Assembly: GCA_004558865.1 (NCBI GenBank)
Contig: SFCY01000124.1
Span: forward strand, 1 to 6,678
Reading direction: 5' to 3'
Source of the DNA: Bacteroidales bacterium
GTDB taxonomy: Bacteria; Bacteroidota; Bacteroidia; Bacteroidales; Bacteroidaceae
DNA: 6,678 nt
Notes under the pieces: generated by a model
What the model saw: only the letters and a program-made list of their open reading frames with translations
Databases searched by the model: none
What the model was told of the DNA's origin: nothing
Translations under genes and position numbers: made by a program
In this document: positions 1 through 4,900 of the stretch, one piece after another
How positions within the stretch are numbered: position 1 is the first letter of the stretch
How the letters are laid out: each line of letters begins with the position of its first letter

Positions 1-265
1 TCAGAGCTACTATGGAGCGTAAGCCGGTCCATGATTTTCAATTACCATTTACTCATAGGCGAAGTCAGGACTATACGAAATGAAACAACATATCCAATCC
101 ACGGATAATATCCATTGAACCGTTTAGAACCGGCCAATGATGTTTGGGGGTATGGGTGGAGGTAACGGTCTGAGATTCGGCAAAAGGCTGTTGCGCGCGC
201 GCTCCGCATTTCTAAAAAAAACTATAAAAACGGCCATGCGGTGACCACTTCTTGATTCTTTTCAT
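1..265. other. upstream spacer, no convincing gene
   Basis: No gene can be supported here. One plus-strand frame is open from the window edge to a TAA at 106-108 (35 codons, with an internal ATG at 31). It could be the tail of a gene cut by the window edge, but it has no recognisable motif. Downstream of it lie a GAACCG direct repeat (118-123 and 127-132), a run of five GC dinucleotides at 193-202, and an A-rich stretch just before the promoter of the muramidase gene. The rest shows nothing. Confidence 0.4.
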
Positions 266-273
266 TATCTTTG
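266..273 (+). promoter_or_regulatory. -7 promoter box of the GH25 operon
   Basis: TATCTTTG matches the Bacteroidota -7 consensus TAnnTTTG exactly. No clear TTTG -33 element sits 19 bp upstream, so only half of the consensus is present. Transcription would begin a few bases after the box, at about 277-280, which almost coincides with the ATG at 279. The operon mRNA may therefore be leaderless. Confidence 0.55.
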
Positions 274-278
274 CAGTT

Positions 279-989
279 ATGATAAGATTATACACACTCG
301 TAGTATCTCTTCTCCTCTCCCTCACGGCTATGGCACAAGGCGTGCAATGCGAGGACACTTGCGGCCACATCCACGGCATCGACCTCAGCCACTACCAGGG
401 CAACGTGTTCTGGGAGGCCGTGAGCCAGACCAAGATGGCTTACGTCTATCTCAAGGCAACCGAGGGGCAGAGCAACATCGACGCCAAATACAAGCGCAAC
501 ATAGACCTGGCCCACAGATACGGCCTCAAGGTGGGGTCGTACCACTTCTACCGCCCGCGTGTGCCGCAGGAGCTGCAGCTCGCCAACTTCCGCGCCCAGT
601 GCCGCCCGGAGGACCAGGACCTCATCCCGATGATCGACATCGAGACCAAGAGCGGACTCGACACCGACGAGTTCTGCGACTCGCTCTTCAAGTTCATCCG
701 GTTGGTGGAGCGCGAGTACCACTGCAAGCCCCTGCTCTACACCTTCACCAACTTCTACAACGCCAACCTCTCGGGCAAGCTCAACGGCTATAAGCTCATG
801 ATTGCCCAATACACCACCCGGCTGCCCGTGCTCAACGATGGGCGCGACTTTGAGATGTGGCAGTATACCGGAAAGGGAAGCATCGACGGGGTGAACGGTT
901 ACGTGGACAAGTCGCGCTTCATGGGTCGACACGTGCTGCGCGAGATTAGATACCGCCACCGATACAGAAACTCTCATTCGTATTATTGA
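279..989 (+). CDS. secreted GH25 lysozyme (N-acetylmuramidase)
   Basis: This is a 236-aa glycoside hydrolase family 25 muramidase. The family cleaves the beta-1,4 bond between N-acetylmuramic acid and N-acetylglucosamine in peptidoglycan. A hydrophobic signal peptide covers residues 1-19 and ends TAMA before Q20, so the enzyme should reach the periplasm or beyond. Family motifs are all present: GIDLSHYQG (33-41) with the first active-site Asp at 35, YLKATEG (57-63), GSYHFYRP (86-93), the catalytic DIE at 120-122, and a C-terminal MWQY and GVDG-like strand (DGVNGYVD). Length is normal for a single-domain GH25; no cell-wall binding repeats are seen. The C-terminal tail is rich in Arg, His and Tyr. 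I chose ATG 279 over the in-frame TTG at 252 because the longer form would start upstream of the promoter box and spoil the signal peptide. It is the first gene of an operon, and the next ATG lies 2 bp after its stop. The role could be cell-wall remodelling or attack on competitors; the sequence does not decide. Confidence 0.9.
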   Translation: MIRLYTLVVSLLLSLTAMAQGVQCEDTCGHIHGIDLSHYQGNVFWEAVSQTKMAYVYLKATEGQSNIDAKYKRNIDLAHRYGLKVGSYHFYRPRVPQELQLANFRAQCRPEDQDLIPMIDIETKSGLDTDEFCDSLFKFIRLVEREYHCKPLLYTFTNFYNANLSGKLNGYKLMIAQYTTRLPVLNDGRDFEMWQYTGKGSIDGVNGYVDKSRFMGRHVLREIRYRHRYRNSHSYY

Positions 990-991
990 TT

Positions 992-2092
992 ATGCCTACT
1001 ATCAAATGTCCCGTGTGTGGCCAGGCCGTAGACGACCACACACCTGTATGCCCCCACTGCGGAACCCTGATTGCAGGGCGGCTCACCACGTGCCGCCGTT
1101 GCGGCAACGTATATCTCAGCGACCTCACGGCGTGTCCCGCCTGTCATGAGCCCAACCCCAATCGAAACGAGGAGGCCACCCCCCCGCGCGACGTGCCGCC
1201 CGCACCTCCCGTGCCTCCACAGAAGAAGGGCAACGGCAAGGTGGTGGCCATCGTGGCCCTGGCCATCGTGCTGCTACTCGGAGCCGGCGTGCTCTTCTAC
1301 CAGAGCCATGAGAAGAAAGCCAATGAGCAACAGGCATACGAGCTGGTGATGAAGAGCGACGACCCGCAGCAGCTGCAGGATTATCTCGACAAGTATACCG
1401 ACGCCGACCCCATCCACCGCCAGGCCGTGGAGAAGAGGCTGGAGGAGCTGAAGAAGCTCGCGGCCGACTGGAACGACACGCTCGTCAACGACTCGAAGAC
1501 TGCCTACCTGCAGTTCCTCAGCGACCACCCCGACGCTCCGCAGAAGGATATCATCCACCACAAGATAGACTCCATCGACTGGTCCGACGCCGTGAAGCTC
1601 AACACCATAGAGGGCTACCAGAACTATATGGACGAGCACGCCGACGGCGAGCACTACGATGAGGCTACGGACAACATCAAGACCATCAAGACCACCGTGG
1701 TGCAGGACGATGAGGCCAAGGAGGTGAAACTGCAGATACGTGAGTTCTTCAGCGCCTTCAACTCGCAGAGCGACGGAGCCATCGTGGGTTGTGTGTCGCA
1801 GGTGATGACCACATTCTTGGGCAAGAGCAACGCCACGTCCGACGACGTGACGGAGTTTATGCACAGCCTGTGGAACAAGCCCGAGCTGGTGGCCCTCGAC
1901 TGGTTTGTGAAGGACGACTACAACATCAAGAAGAAGGAAGTGGGAGAAGACAAATACGACTACACCGTTACGTTTACGGCCATCCTGAACCGCCGCTACA
2001 CCAACTCGGGCAGCGACACGCAGGACACCTACCACGTGACGGCGCATGTAAATCCCGATGGTTTAATCTCGTCAATGGAAATGAAAAAATGA
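992..2092 (+). CDS. zinc-ribbon, single-TM protein with NTF2-like C-terminus
   Basis: This is a 366-aa protein not assignable to a named gene. Residues 6-23 form a zinc ribbon (CPVC and CPHC) and residues 34-51 a second (CRRC and CPAC). A proline-rich linker (about 63-76) and a KKGNGK basic patch precede one transmembrane helix (about 84-103). The basic patch on the N-terminal side suggests the zinc ribbons stay in the cytoplasm and the rest faces the periplasm. Residues about 110-240 look like degenerate helical repeats of the form W..A......Y..Y...HPDG...A. The last about 120 residues (from 245) resemble an NTF2/SnoaL-like fold, with an amphipathic helix (IREFFSAFN) and then a strand-rich segment. 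This layout is common for uncharacterised Bacteroidota zinc-ribbon proteins; a scaffold or sensor role is inference. ATG 992 is preferred to TTG 986 because it leaves a 2-bp gap to the muramidase and gives a clean MPTIKCPVCG start. The stop overlaps the next start by 4 bp, so translation is probably coupled. Confidence 0.8.
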   Translation: MPTIKCPVCGQAVDDHTPVCPHCGTLIAGRLTTCRRCGNVYLSDLTACPACHEPNPNRNEEATPPRDVPPAPPVPPQKKGNGKVVAIVALAIVLLLGAGVLFYQSHEKKANEQQAYELVMKSDDPQQLQDYLDKYTDADPIHRQAVEKRLEELKKLAADWNDTLVNDSKTAYLQFLSDHPDAPQKDIIHHKIDSIDWSDAVKLNTIEGYQNYMDEHADGEHYDEATDNIKTIKTTVVQDDEAKEVKLQIREFFSAFNSQSDGAIVGCVSQVMTTFLGKSNATSDDVTEFMHSLWNKPELVALDWFVKDDYNIKKKEVGEDKYDYTVTFTAILNRRYTNSGSDTQDTYHVTAHVNPDGLISSMEMKK

Positions 2093-2517
2093 AAAAGACA
2101 ATGATTCTCTTCGCGCTCCTCCTTGGCGGCTTGTTGCCAGCAGGAGCCCAGTGCTGCCAAGAAAAGGCCCAGCACTGCCAGGAAACCGTTTGTGACACCA
2201 CCCTCGCAAGGAAAGCCTCCACCTGCCACTCGGCGCAGGCACAGCGGCTCGATTGCGCCAGCGCCAAGCAGTGCGCTGATGCTCAGAAGTGCGCCAAGGA
2301 CAAACAGTGCGCTGATGCCAAGAGCTGCGCCAAGGCCAAGAATTGCGCCAAGGACAAACAGTGCGCTGATGCCAAGAGCTGCGCCAAGGCCAAGAATTGC
2401 GCCAAGGATAAACAGTGCGCTGATGCCAAGAGCTGCGCCAAGGCCAAGAATTGCGCCAATGGTAAGCAGTGCGACGGCAAGCAGACCTGCACGAAGGGTG
2501 CGAAAAAAACGAAGTGA
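2089..2517 (+). CDS. small secreted cysteine-hexad repeat protein
   Basis: This is a 142-aa precursor with a signal peptide (MKKTMILFALLL..., likely cut after AGA at residue 20) and 19 cysteines. From C56 to C134, fourteen cysteines are spaced exactly six residues apart (C-A-x-x-K-x), giving a lysine-rich, alanine-rich array. Residues 72-125 are three tandem 18-residue units that read KQCADAKSCAKAKNCAKD. I do not recognise a family. Regular six-residue cysteine spacing would suit a disulfide-stapled solenoid or a metal-binding tail, but both ideas are inference. The ATG overlaps the stop of the upstream gene (ATGA at 2089-2092), which fixes the start. The earlier part of the same open frame, upstream of 2089, lies inside the zinc-ribbon gene and is a shadow. 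The frame stops at TGA 2515-2517 but continues open and protein-like to 2757, so this may be the N-terminal part of a longer ancestral protein. Not a clear lipoprotein: the residue before the first Cys is Gln. Confidence 0.75.
   Translation: MKKTMILFALLLGGLLPAGAQCCQEKAQHCQETVCDTTLARKASTCHSAQAQRLDCASAKQCADAQKCAKDKQCADAKSCAKAKNCAKDKQCADAKSCAKAKNCAKDKQCADAKSCAKAKNCANGKQCDGKQTCTKGAKKTK
2302..2463 (+). repeat. three 54-bp tandem repeats
   Basis: The copies are 2302-2355, 2356-2409 and 2410-2463. The first two differ by one silent change at the last base (GAC/GAT). The third is identical for its first 48 bases and then reads AATGGT. A shortened 36-bp relative (two hexads) precedes them at 2266-2301. 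Each unit encodes 18 residues with three cysteines. Near-identity at silent positions implies recent expansion by slippage or recombination, so copy number is likely to vary between strains. Confidence 0.9.
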
Positions 2518-2757
2518 GGGGAGTATGACTGCCACATCCTCATCATCAGCTATGATGGGAACAAGGGCAAATCCCGACTGTTGAAGGCTGTGGAGAAGTA
2601 TGGCGCAGAAGTGGTTTACGACTACCACAACTTCGACTGTATCGCCATCCGCCTGCCCGAAGACAAGACGCTCGAAGATGCTGAGGCCTATTTCTCCAAG
2701 GTGGAGGATGTGGTTCTGATTTCGCGCGACCGCATCATGCATCTCTGCGACGAATAG
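2518..2757 (+). pseudogene. I9/propeptide-like domain stranded after an in-frame TGA
   Basis: This stretch has 79 sense codons and a TAG stop in exactly the same frame as the cysteine-repeat gene, beginning right after its TGA (2515-2517). The peptide starts GEYDCHILIISYDG and continues with a helix (LLKAVEKYGAEVV), an aromatic strand (YDYHNFDCIAIRLP), a second helix (LEDAEAYFSKV) and a final strand (EDVVLISRDRIMHL). This beta-alpha-beta-beta-alpha-beta order, ending in a V..V...D-like strand, resembles the peptidase inhibitor I9/subtilisin propeptide fold. That is inferred by eye. Codon use is GC-rich like its neighbours. No ATG, GTG or TTG start lies in this frame near its beginning. Most likely it is the C-terminal half of a protein split by a recent nonsense change; readthrough or a sequencing error remains possible. 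An out-of-frame ATG at 2525 gives only 19 codons. Confidence 0.55.
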
Positions 2758-2775
2758 TCCGCAGCCAAACCATAT

Positions 2776-2818
2776 CCAACAAGAAAGCCAAGGCCGAAGG
2801 CCTTGGCTTTCTTGTTGG
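2776..2818 (+). terminator. perfect 20-bp hairpin ending the GH25 operon
   Basis: Arms 2776-2795 and 2799-2818 are perfectly complementary around a GAA loop, 18 bp after the last stop codon (TAG 2755-2757). There is no U-tract after the 3' arm, though that arm itself contains TTTCTTGTT. It probably ends or stabilises the operon mRNA. It is symmetrical, so it could also act on transcripts entering from the rpoD side. Confidence 0.6.
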
Positions 2819-2909
2819 GGCGGATCCTTGGACAGGGGTGCAGCGGAGGGGTGTCCTTTGCGGCCCTGCGGTTGGACGATTGCAGACGATGATAGAAAAG
2901 GGAAAATAC

Positions 2910-2934
2910 AAAAAAAGTCCGACCGAAGTCGGAC
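2910..2934 (-). terminator. intrinsic terminator of rpoD
   Basis: Read on the minus strand, a 7-bp stem (GTCCGAC/GTCGGAC) closes a TTCG tetraloop and is followed at once by seven T residues (A7 at 2910-2916 on the plus strand). This is a classic Rho-independent terminator about 100 bp downstream of the rpoD stop codon. Confidence 0.85.
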
Positions 2935-3035
2935 CTATAATTGAAAATTGGCGGCAATCACCTGTCCCTGCGCGGGGACGGATTACCTTCCTTGGAGGCC
3001 GTGGCCTCCTGCGGGTATGGTTGCAAGAGCCGGCG

Positions 3036-3908
3036 TCAGCCCAAATACTTCATCAGGACACGCGAGTTGCCGGAGTCGCGCAACTTGGCGATGCTCTTCT
3101 CGCGGATCTGGCGCACGCGCTCACGGGTAAGCCCCAGCTGGTCGCCAATCTCCTCCAGTCCCTTCTCGGGGCATCCGATGCCGAAGCACTCGCGGATGAT
3201 GGTGATCTCGCGCTCCTTGAGCACGCTCTTCAGCACGTTGTTCAGCTCCAGCGACATGCTCTCGAAGTCTACCTGCTTGTCGGTGCGCGTGTCGTCGCCC
3301 GACGACATCACGTCGGCCAGTGAGTTGTCGTCGTCCTCGGAGAAAGGCGCGTCGATGCTCATGTGGTGGTTGTCGGCCTTGATGGTCTGGTCTATCTTCT
3401 CCTCTTCTATATTGGTGAGCGAACTCAGCTCGCCCACCGAGGGACGGCGCTGGTTCTCCTGCTCGAACTTGGCTATCTGGTTCTGGATTTTCGACAACGC
3501 GCCAACCTGGTTGAGGGGCAGGCGCACGATGCGGCTCTGCTCGGCGATGGCCTGCAGGATGCTTTGGCGAATCCACCACACGGCGTATGATATGAACTTG
3601 AAGCCGCGGGTCTCGTCAAACTTCTCCGCCGCGCGGACCAGTCCGATGTTGCCCTCGTCGATCAAGTCGGTTAGAGACAGGCCTTGGTGCTGGTACTGCT
3701 TGGCCACAGACACCACGAAGCGCAGGTTGGCGTTCACCAGCTTCTCCTTTGCACGCTCACCAGCGCGGCCACCCTTGCGAATCTTCTGTGCCAGCTCTAT
3801 CTCCTCTTCGATGGAAATCATGGGCACGCGACCGATTTCAACAAGATACTTGTCGAGCGACTCGCTGCTGCGGTTGGTAATGCTTTTACTGATTTTTAAT
3901 TGTCTCAT
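3036..3908 (-). CDS. rpoD: primary RNA polymerase sigma factor RpoD (sigma-70/SigA)
   Basis: This is a 290-aa housekeeping sigma factor that directs core RNA polymerase to most promoters. Region 1.2 spans about 17-48 (SLDKYLVEIGRVPMIS). Region 2 spans about 57-130, with LRFVVSVAKQY, DLIDEGNIGL and the -10-recognition/melting segment RGFKFISYAVWWIRQ (101-115). Region 3 covers about 133-190. Region 4 runs from about 223 to 278 and ends in the helix-turn-helix LTRERVRQIREKSIAKLR (260-277). As in other Bacteroidota, region 1.1 and the long non-conserved insert are absent; the length of about 290 aa is normal for the phylum. An acidic EDDDNSLADV linker sits between regions 3 and 4. ATG 3908 gives the usual MRQLKISKSI start, with an AAGGGA purine run about 10 bases upstream. 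The gene is monocistronic, with its own promoter and terminator, and is divergent from the M15 peptidase gene. Confidence 0.96.
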   Translation of the reverse strand: MRQLKISKSITNRSSESLDKYLVEIGRVPMISIEEEIELAQKIRKGGRAGERAKEKLVNANLRFVVSVAKQYQHQGLSLTDLIDEGNIGLVRAAEKFDETRGFKFISYAVWWIRQSILQAIAEQSRIVRLPLNQVGALSKIQNQIAKFEQENQRRPSVGELSSLTNIEEEKIDQTIKADNHHMSIDAPFSEDDDNSLADVMSSGDDTRTDKQVDFESMSLELNNVLKSVLKEREITIIRECFGIGCPEKGLEEIGDQLGLTRERVRQIREKSIAKLRDSGNSRVLMKYLG

Positions 3909-4009
3909 CCTGTTTATCCCTTCTTTTAAAATTATCGTTGAATCGATACAACTTCTTGATATGCGCTATTTTATAGCCATAAAAGATGTATGATTTTCAA
4001 ATTGGACTG

Positions 4010-4017
4010 CAAAATTA
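4010..4017 (-). promoter_or_regulatory. -7 promoter box of rpoD
   Basis: On the minus strand this reads TAATTTTG, a match to TAnnTTTG. No TTTG lies 19 bp upstream. The predicted start near 4003-4006 leaves a 5' UTR of about 95 bases before ATG 3908. Confidence 0.5.
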
Positions 4018-4196
4018 ACGAAAATCCTCCGAATATATTGCTTTTTTATCCATTAAGTTGTAGGTTTTAATGTTTTTTATTATTAGCCGTTGTCCTGTGT
4101 GTGGTTGTTGCCAACAATCCGCCCGACCCTGCTTCCTCTCGGGGCCTCTTCCCCAATGGGCCGGCGATTCGCTCTGCGCCTCATGCCAAGTCTTGG

Positions 4197-4224
4197 TATA
4201 GGCATTTGTAGGCCAATGCCTATA
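4197..4224. repeat. 10-bp perfect inverted repeat upstream of the M15 promoter
   Basis: TATAGGCATT (4197-4206) and AATGCCTATA (4215-4224) are perfect complements separated by 8 bases. It ends 9 bp before the -33 element of the M15 gene. The 11-bp palindrome CCAAGTCTTGG (4186-4196) abuts its left end. The pair could be an operator or a small hairpin. Confidence 0.6.
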
Positions 4225-4233
4225 GGTTTGGGA

Positions 4234-4265
4234 TTTGTCGTTTCGCCGTTTTTTTGCAAACTTTG
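4234..4265 (+). promoter_or_regulatory. promoter of the M15 peptidase gene
   Basis: TTTG at 4234-4237 and AAACTTTG at 4258-4265 resemble the Bacteroidota -33 and -7 elements (consensus TTTG-N19-TAnnTTTG), with a 20-bp spacer and A instead of T at the first base of the -7 box. The expected transcript start near 4270 leaves a 5' UTR of about 30 AT-rich bases. Confidence 0.5.
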
Positions 4266-4299
4266 CAGCGTAGTTTTACACCTTATTATATATATAACG

Positions 4300-4767
4300 A
4301 TGAAAAGCACAAGACAAAACTTGGGGATGGAGCTGCAGGAGCAGCTCTCCCCGCATTTCAAACTGAGTGAGTTTGTGGTGTCGGGCGTGGCCTTGAAGCA
4401 CCGCATCGACAACATGCCGCGAGATCCGGAGGTGGTCGGCAACCTGCGCCGGTTGGCGCAGAACGTGCTTGAACCCTTGCGCCGCAGGTTCGGGGTTGTA
4501 CGCATTTCGAGTGGCTACCGATGCCCGAGGCTCAACGAACTCGTGCGCGGAAGCAGCTCGTCGCAGCATCTGCGCGGCGAGGCGGCCGACATCCATGTCT
4601 CCTGCGAGGAGGTGGGCATGAAGATGTTCCGCTTCATCTGTGTCAATACGGATTTCGACCAGCTGCTCTTCGAGCACGCCATGAACAATGGCTGCTGCTG
4701 GCTTCATGTGTCCTACCGCTCCGGGCGCAATCGCCACGACGCCCGCCCCTACTATCCTGCAAGGTAG
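4300..4767 (+). CDS. M15-family zinc peptidase (D-Ala-D-Ala carboxypeptidase/endolysin-like)
   Basis: This is a 155-aa single-domain protein of the Peptidase_M15_3 type. Family members hydrolyse D-alanyl bonds in peptidoglycan peptides and often serve as phage-type endolysins. The N-terminus has the FKLSEFVVS box (20-28) and a NL..LA..VLEPLR helix (48-61). These precede SSGYRCPRLN (70-79), SSQHLRGEAADIHV with zinc ligands H90 and D97, FDQLLFE (119-125) with a likely catalytic Glu125, and WLHVSY (134-139) with the third ligand H136. All expected ligands are present. There is no signal peptide, so export would need a holin-like partner or another route, and none is seen here. ATG 4300 follows a good promoter; the open frame reaching back to 4090 lacks conserved sequence and begins before that promoter. 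No other phage genes are visible. It converges on the ATPase gene, 133 bp away. Confidence 0.85.
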   Translation: MKSTRQNLGMELQEQLSPHFKLSEFVVSGVALKHRIDNMPRDPEVVGNLRRLAQNVLEPLRRRFGVVRISSGYRCPRLNELVRGSSSSQHLRGEAADIHVSCEEVGMKMFRFICVNTDFDQLLFEHAMNNGCCWLHVSYRSGRNRHDARPYYPAR

Positions 4768-4900
4768 GCGGCCGCCGCTGGTGCCGCGCTCCGGCTCTCC
4801 TGCCATGCGCCGATTCGGGGACAACGGTCCAGAGGCCTTTCGTCGGCCTGCGGGGGGCCGTAGTCCCTTTCTTCATGCCTTGTCTCCGTCATCCACGGGG
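4768..4900. other. convergent spacer, weak hairpins only
   Basis: The spacer is GC-rich. AGGCC/GGCCT (4833-4837, 4845-4849) and CGGCC/GGCCG (4844-4848, 4856-4860) form two mutually exclusive 5-bp hairpins without a T-run. They may serve as weak bidirectional terminators; nothing firmer can be seen. Confidence 0.3.

Larger units (their letters stand above)
4018..4299. other. divergent promoter spacer between rpoD and the M15 gene
   Basis: This 282-bp stretch holds the upstream part of the rpoD promoter, a GC-rich island (about 4090-4190), a palindrome plus a perfect inverted repeat (4186-4224) and the M15 promoter. A 40-codon basic open frame on the minus strand (ATG 4220 to TAA 4084) is the only small ORF worth naming; it has no recognisable domain and is not called as a gene. 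Confidence 0.5.

Noticed and set aside
1..108. 35-codon frame open from the window edge
   Set aside because: Too short and motif-free to call; could be the end of a neighbouring gene, which the window cannot show.
288..977. 229-codon open frame on the minus strand
   Set aside because: Antisense to the GH25 gene, whose catalytic motifs are intact; Val/Leu/His-rich shadow composition.
1274..2047. 257-codon minus-strand frame
   Set aside because: Antisense to the zinc-ribbon gene, low-complexity Val/Leu composition, no start context.
2266..2480. CRISPR-like repeated array
   Set aside because: The repeats are contiguous, in frame and coding, with no unique spacers.
2515..2560. Selenocysteine insertion at the UGA
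   Set aside because: A hairpin follows, but its loop and distance do not match a convincing bacterial SECIS, and UGA ends other genes here. Readthrough stays open only as a general option.
2029..2742. 237-codon minus-strand frame across the repeats
   Set aside because: Its repeats (ALFVLGAILGLGAALGIS) are the complement of the cysteine repeats; the plus-strand frame has the signal peptide and translational coupling.
4084..4220. 40-codon basic minus-strand ORF in the rpoD-M15 spacer
   Set aside because: Arg/Pro-rich, no domain, no ribosome-binding site or promoter box recognised; its start lies in the inverted repeat.
4752..4900. Small frames downstream of the ATPase stop on the minus strand
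   Set aside because: Ala/Arg/Pro-rich GC-driven frames without motifs.
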